Assembly (NCBI GenBank): GCA_014529385.2
Contig: CM043954.1
Location: forward strand, 91,043,747-91,107,746
Direction: 5' to 3'
Origin: Adiantum capillus-veneris
Taxonomy: Eukaryota > Streptophyta > Polypodiopsida > Polypodiales > Pteridaceae
DNA: 64,000 nucleotides
Position numbers and translations under genes: made by a program. This document shows, piece after piece, positions 1 to 10,428 of this stretch (the first letter of the stretch is position 1; every line of letters starts with the position of its first letter). Below the pieces are notes generated by a model that saw only the letters and a list, made by a program, of their open reading frames with translations, searched no databases and had not been told where the DNA came from.

Positions 1-251
1 AAAAAATTAGTGTATATGTTTTGCAACAAAAAGATATTGCATCACATTGAAAGTGTTGGCTAGAGGAGTAAATGTTAACCTGGGTGTATGATTGTTAAAA
101 CGAATATGAAGAAGAGTTCAATGTCTATGTATCTCAATGCACTATAGACAAAATAGAAGAGAATCTGTTAATAGATGTGGAAGTTGAATTACAAGAAGAC
201 CCACAACACTCGGACTCAGAACAAGATAACAACTTCACAAATTCAATATAG
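1..251 (+). pseudogene. hAT transposase, C-terminal hATC remnant (copy A)
   Basis: C-terminal end of a hAT-family transposase, whose hATC domain mediates dimerisation and completes the catalytic fold. The first codons read KKLVYMFCNKKILHHIE, matching the hATC segment of copy B (14930-14990). An in-frame TAG and a frame change follow; an acidic tail (EYEEEFNVYVSQCTIDKIEE) then runs to a TAG at 249-251. The acidic tail is also present in copy B. The upstream part is cut by the window edge. Confidence 0.75.
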
Positions 252-317
252 CTTGAGAGTAGAATGAAGATTGTGTCAAAAACCATTATGAGAGATCTTG
301 CATTCAATGTGTTTTGA

Positions 318-1384
318 TCATAAACATTGCTTCATAGTAGTGATTATACATAATTTGTCGATCTCAATTGTTATGCTCAGAACCTGCATCTTTGTTACCA
401 AATAGATTTCTAATTGTGCTAGGGGTGTCTTGGCGGGCGTGCTTAAATTTATACTCATTTGCCATGCCAAACATATAATATATTCCTTGTGGAATATCTT
501 GTGAATAGATTGCACATTAGCTACTATTTTGTCTTTAAACAAATTAAACACATGAGGTGATAATAATGGCCATGTGCCAATGTATAGAATCCACTCCATC
601 CATCAAAATTCTTGTAGCAAAGTGCACATTGGGAAGATGAAGATGCATCCAATTGCAACACAGAAATCAACTTTGGATGCAGGACGAGGTGACTAATGTG
701 TGTCCCTTGTACATGCGGAGGATTCACTTGATGTGTCACATTCTGAATATCCTGGCTTAATCAATGAATACTTTTCTCCATTCGAACCTTGGATGCTTAG
801 GGTGTTTGGGTTGCTACAGATATCCGTGTTATTTATGTATCTTTCGTTGCCAGTTGTGTCATTAAAATATCTTTCTTTCTTTTTAATTGTATGTCGGCCC
901 CTTCAGCTATCCATGCGAGCTCATCCCGTGTGAATGTGACACAACTTATCCTGGTATTATGGTAGTCACAGTTGTCTCCTTTGAGGAGAATTCTATTGGT
1001 TGTTGCTGCATAAAATGCACATAGAACATTTTTGTAAAATACAACACACAATCTGCATTGTACAATGGATAGCTAAAAAATATGAAGTAGATCCTCTCAA
1101 CGTTATCTTTGATTACTTTGTGAAGGCACTTCAATACTTTCCATCGTCCTTTCTTTATCTCCGCATCCTCACATGGCCATATTGTTTTAATCATATCCTT
1201 GGTCACTTCTTTATTGATATCTTTCCATTGAAAATGGTTTGGATTTTCCCAAAACATTGCACATTGCTTGTTGTTCTGACATACCATGCGCTAGAGATTT
1301 TATGCACTGAACCGCATTAACAACCACTTGTTGTTGATCATATGGCACCGTTTGGGTACCACAAGCTTGTTCTTCATCAGCCAT
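318..1384 (-). pseudogene. antisense hAT-borne gene with a RING-like Cys/His cluster (copy A)
   Basis: Broken reverse-strand gene between the transposase end and the kinase-like gene. The likely start is MADEEQACGTQTV at 1384, matching MTDKEQVCGTQTV in copy C (41265). The middle part carries the shared blocks NKEVTKDMIK, IWPC, KKGRWKV and YNADCVLYFTKMFYVHFMQQ. The C-terminal part (about 524-739) has SSSSQCALCYKNF and then LAHGHYYHLMCLICL. This spacing resembles a RING/H2 zinc finger with the third Cys replaced by His. At least three frameshifts or stops break it. I do not recognise the family. Ubiquitin-ligase function would be only a guess from the Cys/His pattern. Confidence 0.45.
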
Positions 1385-1733
1385 AGTATCTTAGAGCTAC
1401 AATGCACAAATAGACAAATATTCAATATTTTTGACAAAACATTATTCTAATGATCAATAGTCTCAAAGATACCACAACATGTCGTATCTTAGTTCAATCA
1501 AATATTCTATAATTGATGCAAAAAACAAAATCACAACTAATCCAATTGAGCCACAAGACAATTGACTAAAGACATATAGATTCAAATATACTACAAATGA
1601 CTCAATGAGGTGAACCACCCCAAACCCAGATAATAGACTTTAATGCAAATAAAATACACAGACAACAAGACAAAATATGAAGTACAAATATTCAGGCCAC
1701 TTAAAAAGACGGTGCAAGTTCAACAAGTGATTG

Positions 1734-2869
1734 CTAGACAGGATTAGGGTTTGTCTTTAGATGCTCTTTGAAAAAGATCAAAACATCTGATGCGTTTCTT
1801 CTAGCTTCCCGCTCTCTTAACTTCATCCAACAGTCCACTTTTATCTGAATAGCCTTCATGGAATCTTGATCGGGGTGGTAAAATTCTTCTTCTGGGAAAC
1901 AAACTTTTCTAGCTGCACTCCAAAAGTCTATTAACATGTCAAATAGAAAACCTAATGCATAAATTCCGCTTGTTTTTTTGTATGCATATGTGCATCGTGG
2001 ATCCTATGTTTCTGGAACAATCCATGGTCGCTTTGCAATCTCTCCTTCCCTTGCTTACTTTGCGTCCAAAATTGCAAAGTCTAATTGAGCGCTTAGATGC
2101 AAATAATTATCTGATGCATGCTTGGCTGGCGTTCTAAGCATCATGTCCCAATCAATGATGTCGACATGGGGTTTATTTGCACGAGTAAAGTAAACAGATT
2201 GTGTATTAATGTGCATACACCAAAAGAGCCTGCTCCAACCCTTGCACCTTCCACCAGGGCCTCGTGGGAAATGCCAATCAGATGAGTGCACTTGGCGTTC
2301 AATGTTGTGAGCATGGTTGTGCCGGTGCCGCGAGCATCTGATCAACCACCCACAGCCGCTTGCGCATCTTGGGCCTCTTCAATCTCTTGGGTAAGGAAGC
2401 TTGGTCTTGATCTTTCACCCACTTCATGTTGACCTTCTACTCCTCCCATAGTTTGTTCCATAATTCTATTTTTGTCATATCGTAGGTGGGAGGGAGATCT
2501 TCTTTTAAGTCTCTACAATAGATTTTCATATTTTCCAATACTATCCTGACCTTGTGGTGGGGGTCGAATTCTCGGATCCCTGTAGGAATCAACAACTCAT
2601 ATTGGCCTTCACCTCACAGCCTACGCTCTATGTTCTCCCATATAGCGCTAGTGAGGTCTTTAATGAATACGCCACTTTTATTAATTTGATGTATGCGACC
2701 ATTTGCACATGATGATATTGCCAAAATAAATTCTTTTTGAATGGCATGCATAATAATTTTCTTTTGATCTGACATCATGACGATATAGTCTATTTACACA
2801 TGATGATATTGCCAAAATACATTCTTTTTTAATGGCACGCATAATAATTTTCTTTTGATCTGGTGTCAT
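1734..2869 (-). pseudogene. antisense protein-kinase-like gene, internally deleted (copy A)
   Basis: Decayed reverse-strand gene homologous to the better preserved copy at 41560-42959. It starts MTPDQKKIIMRAIKKECILAI at 2869. A frame-shifted glycine-loop region lies near 2240-2270. It then jumps by deletion to the end of the catalytic loop and the metal-binding segment IIDWDMM (about 2140-2160). The C-lobe tail DFWSAARKVCFPEEEFYHPDQD and KLREREARRNASDVL is preserved at 1734-1937. The Asp of the usual DFG motif is retained as D-W-D. The deletion removes most of the N-lobe and the HxD loop, so this copy cannot be functional. Confidence 0.6.
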
Positions 2870-2880
2870 TTTTCTACTGG
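2697..2880. repeat. tandem duplication, about 91 bp period
   Basis: The first exon region of the kinase-like gene is duplicated in tandem. ACATGATGATATTGCC recurs at about 2706 and 2797, each followed by a similar AT-rich stretch and CATAATAATTTTCTTTTGAT. Copies B and C have one unit, so this is private to copy A. Confidence 0.75.
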
Positions 2881-2945
2881 ACAATAAAAAACAACATATC
2901 AAATAGAATTTCATGGGTGTACTGACACTCTCACACTAGTTCAAA

Positions 2946-3788
2946 CAAACCATAACCGCGTGACTTGAAGACTAAAAAAAATTATGCACGATTGATACAG
3001 ATTGAAAACAATATTCACTTTAACATGCTATGTTTACTCGTGTAAAATGAAAAAAAAAGTACCTTTTAAGAAAACCATCTAGATCAAACAATACATGTTA
3101 AAAAACTAAAACATTCCAACATATTGTCTGCAAACCATTAGAAATGAGTTCATATTTTGCACGGTGCACTCTCACACTAGTTCAAACAAACCATACCCTG
3201 ACTTAAAGACTTCAAAAAATTGTGCAAGATTATACTCATTCAGGTTGACAATCATTTTCACTTTAAGATGCTATGTTTAATCATATAAAATGCAATAAAA
3301 ACAAGTAGCTCTTAAGAAAATCATCAAGATCCAACAGAACGGGTTAAAATCCCAAAACATTTCAAAATATTTCGATAGAACATAAAACGTGAGTTTATAT
3401 TTTGCACATTATCACTTCAAAAAAATGTGCCATTAGAAGACATATGCATCGTGATGTATATATTGCCAATTTCATTTTAGCTCATTTAAAACATTGATAG
3501 TATACAAACCACTCATAAATTGCAATTTGCAAAGAGCGTCTTGCTCTTTAAAAAGATTAAAATAAATGTCTTACGTGCAAAATGTGTACATATGCTTTTT
3601 TAAATTGAAAGTATATTAGCTATTTGTAGACATAGAAAAATAACATAGTGTGAATATTACTTATGTAACTGTAGCATTTAAAATAGCAACGATGATTGAT
3701 GAATAAAACATTCTTTTGAATATGATTAAATAGTATATATTTTCACAAGAACACATAAACACAACAATTTTAAACAATTCAAACATTT
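2946..3788. other. AT-rich non-coding part of hAT copy A
   Basis: No gene is visible. The block CACTCTCACACTAGTTCAAAC occurs twice (about 2925 and 3168), each followed by related AT-rich sequence ending in a TTTAAAATGCT/TTTAACATGCT-type word, so this stretch is itself an old imperfect tandem duplication. It aligns with 16690-16900 of copy B and 43000-43760 of copy C. Confidence 0.6.
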
Positions 3789-4400
3789 GTATATGAAATA
3801 CTCTTCAGGCCGCGTTATCGACCAAGTATTTCATATACTTAATACTTAAAAAATGAATTGCAAGTGCACATACAAATTATATGGCATTCGTACCACCAAT
3901 TAACAACCTGAACGCCACATGTATGCAAAAAAAAAAGCTTCTAACAAACGGCACTCATTTAGCCGCGTTACTAATTGAGTGCCACCCGAATCTAAAGAGC
4001 AATAATAGCTTGCATACAAGCATCATATAGCCACTTTACCGATCAATGCCCATATGTTTTTTTGGAAAGGGAAAGGGAAGCTGACTCACCATAACAATAC
4101 TAGAATCGATGCGTTACCGATGGAGTACTCAGACAGTGAGCCAATACTTACCACAAGGACACGATATTCCCCGTGTCACTGAGGTGATGCCCCCGTGGTA
4201 AGCATTGTTCCGTAGAACAACTTATACACACACTCACATTGTGTGGTAAGGTACCTTATGACTGTCGTGCAATATGACAAAAGGCACGCTACCACACAAC
4301 GCACACACGCACACGCACACGCACAACACACACCCAGGTCATGTGGTCAGGTACTCTACTACTACCGTGCATTGCGATGTAAACATGCTCCCACACGACC
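3789..4400. repeat. ladder of subterminal inverted repeats (hAT copy A)
   Basis: At least seven consecutive short inverted repeats precede the right end. Clear ones: 14-bp perfect arms 3789-3802 and 3825-3838; 8-bp arms GGCACTCA/TGAGTGCC at 3950-3957 and 3976-3983; 8-bp arms CTTACCAC/GTGGTAAG at 4147-4154 and 4195-4202; TTGTTC/GAACAA at 4205-4220; 10-bp arms TTGTGTGGTA/TACCACACAA at 4239-4248 and 4290-4299; and imperfect GGTCATGTGG/CCACACGACC at 4338-4400. Several loops share a core near GCCGCGTTACCGATCG. The same ladder recurs in copies B and C. In hAT elements such subterminal repeats commonly bind transposase; that role here is inference. Confidence 0.75.
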
Positions 4401-4668
4401 CTCTCTCTCTCTTTGAGTGGCTCAAGAAATAACATCCAAAGGGCTCGATTCGGGCCCTATATATATTATGTTGCGGGCCTACTAGGCATTAGGATTTTCA
4501 TTGCGGGCCCTTAGGGAAAACACTAATGCCTGGCAGGCTCGTAGGAATTTTTTTTTTTGCTCGACGGGATTTTTGTGGGTTTCCAGGTTACTCTCAGCCG
4601 GCTTGTTTATGATCATGTTAAGTGTGATTATGTAAATTTTATATAATTACTTAAATATTAAATCCTTG

Positions 4669-5256
4669 ACATCAGCTCCCACTCACCATGTCCACCGCCT
4701 TGTCTGACATGAGATGTGCAAGATGGTAGCAATGATTGGAACACCTCAATAAATTTTTTATTCGTCCGGAATCTTGTGACATAGGCCTAAAATCCCACAA
4801 AAAATAAAAGGCCAAAGTTGCGCTCTTACATGATCACACGCTCTCCAGTTATTTGTTTAATGGGCAAGTGGAGGTACCTCTGACCAGTTGATATGCACGC
4901 TGCCAATTCTCCGGAGTTTTGATGGCAACAACTAGTCCTCATGCTAGGGCGAAGACAACTCTACAAGAGCCATGCTAGGCAGTACCAAAGCTCATTAGGC
5001 TCATTTATGGCTACGGAGGGGTGAAATTTGTCACTATGTCAAAATCAGCATAGTTCCCAAATGCTAGGCATAGTAGAACAAAGACTCCTAATATTTCTCG
5101 CGTGACCAGGACACAGTCATAGTTACTACTAATAGAGTGTATTATCTATGCCCATTTTGGTTGGTTGAATGAAATGAATTTTGGCGAGTCGGTTGTAGGG
5201 CGGGTAGACTCATATCAAAATAGAAGCACACATTGATGGAAATCTAGACTGAGTCC
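4669..5256. other. no recognisable feature
   Basis: Sequence between the end of hAT copy A and the reading frame interrupted by the CACTA element. I see no gene, repeat or element signature. Confidence 0.5.
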
Positions 5257-5513
5257 ATGCCCCATACATCAATATTCTTAAATCAGCATCATGTTGAATC
5301 CAATGTGATTGGGTCTTCACTACTATGTCTGTCACTAATTGACCTCTCAAGGTCCTCCAAACTCAACGCCTCGTCAAGATTGTTCAATATATTCGGTTTG
5401 ACATCACCTTCACTAGCTCTTACACCTAAGGTAGGCCAAATGGTTGAGGGCAAAGGAAGTTCTAAATTTCCAATTACTAACCTTGCATGCACTAGTAGTT
5501 GGTACTCGTGTCA
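5257..5513 (+). pseudogene. unrecognised reading frame split by the CACTA element
   Basis: An 85-codon open frame (starts MPHTSIFLNQHH, ends LACTSSWYSC) runs into the CACTA element. If the element and one TCA duplication are removed, the frame continues at 7874 with QFTFLDEISNVMNINL to a TAA at about 7919. Similar coding-looking residues (KSKENKKRTSEIDKVL, HVKAWDEKVQVKER) follow after more stops. I recognise no domain. The opposite strand is also open here, so coding status is uncertain. Confidence 0.3.
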
Positions 5514-5536
5514 CACTACAAGATGTTGTGTGCTCT

Positions 5537-5765
5537 TGTGACGCTTTTAGCGACGGAAATACACTGGGTTTTTATAACCCTCGGCGTCGCTAAGAGCGTC
5601 GATGCGGGGACGTCGCTATATGCGTCGCTACGGCAGTCGCTATGAGCGTCGCTATAGGCGTGGCTATATAGAGACGTTTATAGTGACGTCTATAGCGACG
5701 CTGCAGGGCCATCAATAGCGACGATGCAGAGCCTAATATAGCGACGCTCATAGCGACGCCGGAGA
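5537..5765. repeat. CACTA left subterminal AGCGACG repeats
   Basis: Dense direct and inverted copies of the core (T)AGCGACG / CGTCGCTA, for example GCGTCGCTA near 5582 and 5630 and TATAGCGACG near 5690 and 5735. In CACTA elements such motifs are the binding sites of the element's accessory protein. The right end has fewer copies (7758-7860). Confidence 0.8.
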
Positions 5766-6429
5766 TGAAATTTTTTTGGTGGCAGGGCATCCACCCATCA
5801 ACCATATTGAATGTTTTATTTGTCTATTTACCTTTGAAAAAAAGTGCAAAGGTAAATATAGACCCAAAATAGTCACCCACAAGACAATATAATCATTAAC
5901 TCCATCATCCATAGTACGTATTGTTTACAAAATAAAGATACAAAAATGACAAGCGTGAATTGATGAAAGTAAATCAATGACAATTGTACACAACAACAAA
6001 ATCACTTGATTGTTAATCATTGCAAATGTAATAGTTACAAACCATTGTCATTATTTAAAAAATATACATGGTTTTTAAAAAGACGTATAAAATTCGTCTC
6101 ATGATACATAAGCTATGACAAAAAGAAACTAATGCTATCTAGCTATGGCTAAACTGACGTCGTCTAATCAGACGTCTCATCGCGTCCAAGCGACGTATCT
6201 GTCGGATTCTGCAAAAAAAAACAATAAGATAGCTTTTTGTAAGTATAAACATATAGCGATGCTTATAAAACAATACAATAAATAGAAAAGAATAAACCCT
6301 AATACTAACCATGCTGCCGCGAGAAGTCAGGATGTCTATAAGGACGTTTAAGCCCTTCCTGCCTGCGTACTCACGCTCGTACGGTGTGGGATCACGTCCT
6401 GTAAATGACCACTGTCAAAACATACAAAG

Positions 6430-7187
6430 AATCCATTATGTTAGAATTTCAAATCCCATAAACCCTAAACTATCGAACATAGATGCGAAAACACTTACAA
6501 AATCGGCCTCAAATGATGCCCACCCGCTGCTCCCCAAGTGGTGCGAGCTCCCTGTCTCTACTGGCGTTGTGGCTACCTCCTTTTGTTGCTTCCACTTGTC
6601 GGGATTCTCGCGCGCTTCTTTCTTCGCATGCTTCCAATCTTTTTTGGCCAGCCAATCTGGTCTGCTCCACCCATGCTTAATTGCTTTTTGCACTTCGGAA
6701 CGCTTATGCTTGCAGTATTCGCGCATTCGAACCTTCATCACATCTTCATTGAAGCGGTCATCCCGTGTTGGAATGGGAAACTCGTCATGAAGCATGCTGA
6801 TGACTTTGTCTTTTAATTCATTCGGTACTTCACTCCAGGTTTTTAGTATGTAGTGCTAAACACCTGAGAGCAAAGACCACGCATGCGCGAAGTCACCTTC
6901 TTGCCTTCATCATCCAAGATGATGCAGCCGCTGAAGTCGACGGAGTAAGGCAAGCCCTCTCGCCGCTGACGCGTGAACTTGGGTGTCTCGTCAGGGGTCT
7001 CTAGCGGCGTGTCAACAAGGGTACGAACGCCAGGAGTCTCCACTAGAGTTCGAGCCTTGAAGCGAGGAGTGTCCCCTCGAGTGACTCCTGGAGGAGTAGC
7101 TAGTGGTGTGTAGCTGCGGGGAACGACAGTCAGGCGCACAAAACCTGGTGTCGATGGCGATGCCATGGCTGGTGTCGGGACGGGCAA
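6430..7187 (-). pseudogene. CACTA accessory protein, plant transposase (Ptta/En/Spm)-like
   Basis: Two reverse-strand coding blocks. The upstream block (7187-6843) is proline/threonine rich (TLVETPGVRTLVDTPLETP) and then reads YSVDFSGCIILDDEGKKV and RGLCSQVF. The downstream block, open from about 6842, reads TWSEVPNELKDKVISMLHDEF, then RMREYCKHKRSEVQKAI, RPDWLAKKDWKHAKKEAREN and PDKWKQQKEVATTPVETGSS. This order fits the plant transposase family found in En/Spm elements. The blocks are in different frames, which could be a short intron or a frameshift near 6845. It is probably a DNA-binding accessory protein, not the catalytic transposase. Confidence 0.65.
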
Positions 7188-7350
7188 ATAAGGGGAGGGT
7201 AAAGAGCCTCGTCAAACACGAGGCGGTGTCGAGGCATCGGTGGCGCCACCCCCACAACAACCGCCACCGCCACCGCCACCGCCACCACTAGAGCGCCGGT
7301 GCCTAGACGAGTGTGAAGATCATCTCGTCGACACCGAAGCTTCGGAGCGC

Positions 7351-7353
<3 letters not shown>

Positions 7354-7434
<81 letters not shown>
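7354..7434. repeat. (AG)n microsatellite
   Basis: About 40 uninterrupted AG units inside the CACTA element, upstream of the TNP-like gene on the reverse strand. Confidence 0.97.
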
Positions 7435-7437
<3 letters not shown>

Positions 7438-7597
7438 GGGACCATGAGAGTGAGGAGAGGGAAGGAGCATACCTGGCTCTCCTTACTCTCCTCATATGTG
7501 TGTGTGTGTGTGTGTGTGTGAGAGAGGGAGAGAGAAAGAGGGGAAGGGAACATGAGAGTGAGGAGAGGGAAGGAGCATACCTGGCTCTCCTTCCTCT

Positions 7598-7674
<77 letters not shown>
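7438..7674. repeat. tandem duplication of about 108 bp with (TG)n and (AG)n tracts
   Basis: The block from GGGACCATGAGAGTGAGGAG to the TG run (7438-7520) is repeated with few changes at 7546-7633. (TG)n tracts lie at about 7497-7520 and 7602-7633, and a second (AG)n tract at 7639-7674. Confidence 0.9.
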
Positions 7675-7676
<2 letters not shown>

Positions 7677-7757
7677 ACCTTGCTTGCTTGAGCGCGTGTT
7701 GAAAACTCAGATCTAAGATCTGAGTTTTTGGACGCTCTCGGTTATTTTTTTAAGCCC

Positions 7758-7860
7758 TGGCGGCATCGCTATGTTGCAAGTAACATAGCGACGCATATAG
7801 CGACGTCGTGCTTTTTCATTTTTGAGCGTCGCACTACGAGTGTCGCTACTATTAAGCACG
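7758..7860. repeat. CACTA right subterminal AGCGACG repeats
   Basis: Right-end counterparts of the left array, including ATAGCGACGCATATAGCGAC near 7785 and GAGCGTCGC near 7824. They lie just inside the terminal TCTTGTAGTG. Confidence 0.8.
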
Positions 7861-7919
7861 TCTTGTAGTGTCAATTTACTTTCCTCGATGAAATTTCAAA
7901 TGTCATGAATATTAATTTA

Positions 7920-8367
7920 TAATCTTCTAGAAGTATTTCTAACTTAAATTGGACGCTTAAGTCCAAAGAAAATAAAAAGAGAACAAGTGAAATCGATAAA
8001 GTGCTAATGGACCAACATGTCAAGGCTTGGGACGAAAAGGTTCAGGTCAAGGAAAGATAAATGTATCCCGAGTAGCCTTGATCAAAGCTACAAGACAAAG
8101 GAGATGATCAAGAGCAATTATAAAAGTTTAACAAATTAGAAAGTGATTGTGCTAAGTTCAAATCATCTTTAGACTCCAAGTATGAATCTGGAAATCCTTA
8201 GGGTGAAATTATAACTTTCCACAAAAATTGTCTAAATCTAGTAGGTCTAAAATTAGCAGGTTTTAGGAGCAACTTGGTGGCACCTCCAAAGCATTGTGCT
8301 AAGGTTTCACAAAGGAGGTGAAAGTTTTATATCCCAAAGGGTGAATTTATTTTTACCAAATTTATTT
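7920..8367. other. decayed sequence, no recognisable gene
   Basis: Continuation of the frame interrupted by the CACTA element, with several stops. Lysine/glutamate-rich words such as KENKKRTSEID appear in the plus direction, then plain AT-rich sequence. Nothing can be named. Confidence 0.35.
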
Positions 8368-8796
8368 TTACCGTTCATAATATCTTGCATCATGCACATC
8401 GGTTACTTGTAGAATAGCTCCTTTGAAATATTCCCAATTGTCGTCATCAGCTTCAGTAAGCTGTTGAATCTTCTCCTTCAAATTTGAACTCACTAACTTA
8501 TCAAAGGATCTATTCATTAACTCTTCTAGTACCCCTCTTAACTTGGTTTCCAACTCATAGCACTATAGGTATCCCTTTGAATCATAACCATCAAAGACTC
8601 ACTTCTCATCTTATACCGCATCCAATGACGCATGCAAATCTTCATCCATTTTCTTCTTCACTTTCATTTCAAGCAAAGATCCTTGGACCAATTGGAGCAT
8701 CTTTGACAAACCTAGAACTGCTAGATTTCTATCAAATCCTTTGGAACTTACTGTTTCCATGAGCTTCATCATCTGATCTAAATTCTCCATCTTCAC
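8368..8796 (-). pseudogene. unrecognised broken protein-coding segment
   Basis: Two reverse-strand open stretches (8796-8611 and 8553-8368) look like one broken gene. The first reads MENLDQMMKLMETVSSKG and KMLQLVQGSLLEMKVKKK. The second reads LRGVLEELMNRSFDKLVSS and KEKIQQLTEADDDNWEYFKG. The composition is helical and charged. I recognise no domain; it could be a relic of a retroelement gag-like or a host protein. Confidence 0.35.
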
Positions 8797-9332
8797 CTCC
8801 TATCTCGGCTCGTTGTGCGTCAAGTTCACCACGTTGTCAAGGGATAAGGGGTTCAAAAGGAGAGTCAGGTCAGCATTCGGCTGCTAGTTGTGGAGAAAGA
8901 GAGAGGGAGGAGATGCTTGACACCACACAATAGACTAATAACCACTTGGAAACTTGCAAACAAAACACAAGAACAATTGAATTTGATAACACGGATGAGA
9001 ACCAACACTTGATTGCCAAAGCGGTGTCGTTAACGACATTCGTAATTGGATTAACTATAATTACAGAGTTTAAGCTCCTTTACAAAGGGTTTAAGCCTAA
9101 TTAGATTAGCACCATTTGTTTCCTAACACTCAATGATGATGATAGAGCACCCAAAAAAGGAGATAGAGCTCACAATGATGAAGACAATGCCCTCCTCTAT
9201 TGCTTTCCTCCCTTCAATTGCCAAGAGCGTCCCTTGTCTTGTTCTGTTTGCTCTCCACAAGAACTCTCAAAAACTCACTCTGTCTCCATCTCTAGTTGCC
9301 AAAAAAAAAAACCAACTCTACCTTTGAATCTT
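8797..9332. other. no recognisable feature
   Basis: AT-rich sequence with no open frame of note. TTACAAAGGGTTTAAGCC near 9080 resembles retroelement LTR flanks, but no LTR pair is visible. Confidence 0.35.
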
Positions 9333-9613
9333 CTAATTTTGGCTAACTTGGGCTCCAAGTTTCATATGAGCAACCCCTTCTTTGTAGTGCTGTTGGTGCT
9401 CCCTCACCTTCCCTTCAAAAGTATTATAGCATGGGAGCACCCCGTAGTGAGATTCACACCATTGATTATTGACGATGATGGCCCTTCCTTGTTGCACACG
9501 CTCGAATGCACCAAAATTGGCCAAGACACTACCCAAAGATGCTCACAGTAGCGCCGGGGCCTTGCCGCCATAGCTTCACGCACTAAGGAGATCCTCCTCC
9601 ACATTGAGACCAA
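9333..9613 (-). other. two overlapping open stretches, not recognised
   Basis: Reverse-strand open stretches in two frames (9613-9404 and 9536-9333). The peptides (SLVREAMAARPRRYCEHL; CESHYGVLPCYNTFEGKV) match no family I know. They could be one frameshifted gene fragment. Confidence 0.25.
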
Positions 9614-10315
9614 CCTAGTGTGACGGTTCTAGATATATACCCTATTGCGTGGCCTCACAATGTAGTACATGGGATTTCCCTACCTACCACGTGGACGCTT
9701 GTGGTTAATTGCCCCTCAAATAGAACAAAACTTCACAAAATTGTGAGAAAGAAAAACTTCTTTTCCCTCCAAATTCAATCCTCTGCTATTTGTTGCTCAC
9801 AAACTTGATTGCCAAGCCATCGAGCCCTGACAAAACTCCATCTTCCCAACTTCAACATGCTTGGACTTTGCCGCTTCTTGACTTTTCCAGACCCTCCATC
9901 CAAAGTGAAAAAACCCAAGAAAATTCACCAGGCACCTCATCGCTAGTAACTGATGCCGACGTCAACTCACTATATCTTGCCAATCCAAGCTCCAATTAAG
10001 GAGCCGTAAAAATAGGCTTGCTGAGAACTTTGAGCACTACAGTTCAAATAAATAAACTTCCAATTCTAGCATCTTCAAATATACTCTTTTTCAGCATCAT
10101 CAAGACAATTTTTGGCCTTTCAAAGATGCATCTGGCATACATTTAGCATTAAGCTGGCATGCTATCAGCCCTAATCATTGGTTAATAAACACATAGCCTT
10201 CAAAGAAGATTAACTTGCATTCCTTTTCTCATTTTTCCTTCATGGAAGCGGAGCTGAACGACAATAGCAAGAATATAGAATACTTGGTAGGGTTACCATC
10301 TTTAGTGTCTTCTAC
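9614..10315. other. no recognisable feature
   Basis: Low-complexity AT-rich sequence with no supported gene or element. Confidence 0.35.
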
Positions 10316-10319
10316 AGGC

Positions 10320-10428
10320 TACCATGAGAATCACGTTAATAATTAAATTAATCATGTCTTTTTCATGTGTAATTACTCACGTTATTAATGATATGACATG
10401 ATTGTGATCACGTCAGTGAAATCCATGA
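10320..10428 (-). repeat. solo hAT-type end or short MITE
   Basis: Read on the reverse strand, it starts CATGGATTTCACTGACGTGA and keeps about 70 bp of similarity to the left end of copy B (11685 onward), including AATAACGTGAGTAATTA and ATGAAAAAGAC. The similarity then stops. It is either a very short non-autonomous relative or a terminal fragment left by deletion. It points away from copy B. Confidence 0.6.

Larger units (their letters stand above)
1..4668 (+). mobile_element. hAT transposon copy A, left part outside the window
   Basis: Decayed DNA transposon whose left half lies before the window. It starts inside the transposase C-terminus, continues through two antisense broken genes (318-1384 and 1734-2869) and an AT-rich stretch, then a hairpin-rich subterminal region, and ends near 4668 in AATCCTTG. 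The reverse complement of that end, CAAGGATTTAA, resembles the left ends of copies B (CAAGGATTTC at 11685) and C (CAGGGATTTC at 38544). Colinear similarity to copies B and C runs through the whole interval. The left flank is missing, so a target duplication cannot be checked; the right-hand candidate would be ACATCAGC (4669-4676). Confidence 0.85.
5514..7870 (-). mobile_element. CACTA (En/Spm-type) transposon, non-autonomous
   Basis: A 2357-bp element starting CACTACAAGA (5514) and ending TCTTGTAGTG (7870), the expected terminal inverted repeats of the CACTA superfamily. It is flanked by the 3-bp duplication TCA (5511-5513 and 7871-7873). Both subterminal regions contain many copies of TATAGCGACG-like words. 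The interior holds a reverse-strand TNP-type frame (6430-7187) and purine and TG microsatellites, but no DDE transposase. It is too short for an autonomous CACTA element, so mobility would have needed transposase from elsewhere. Confidence 0.92.

Noticed and set aside
1000-1320. 106-codon plus-strand frame
   Set aside because: It lies opposite the antisense hAT gene, whose residues are conserved in copy C; the plus-strand reading is not.
7240-7521. Open frame of Pro and Arg-Glu repeats
   Set aside because: It is the translation of CCACCG and AG microsatellites; all frames of such repeats are open.
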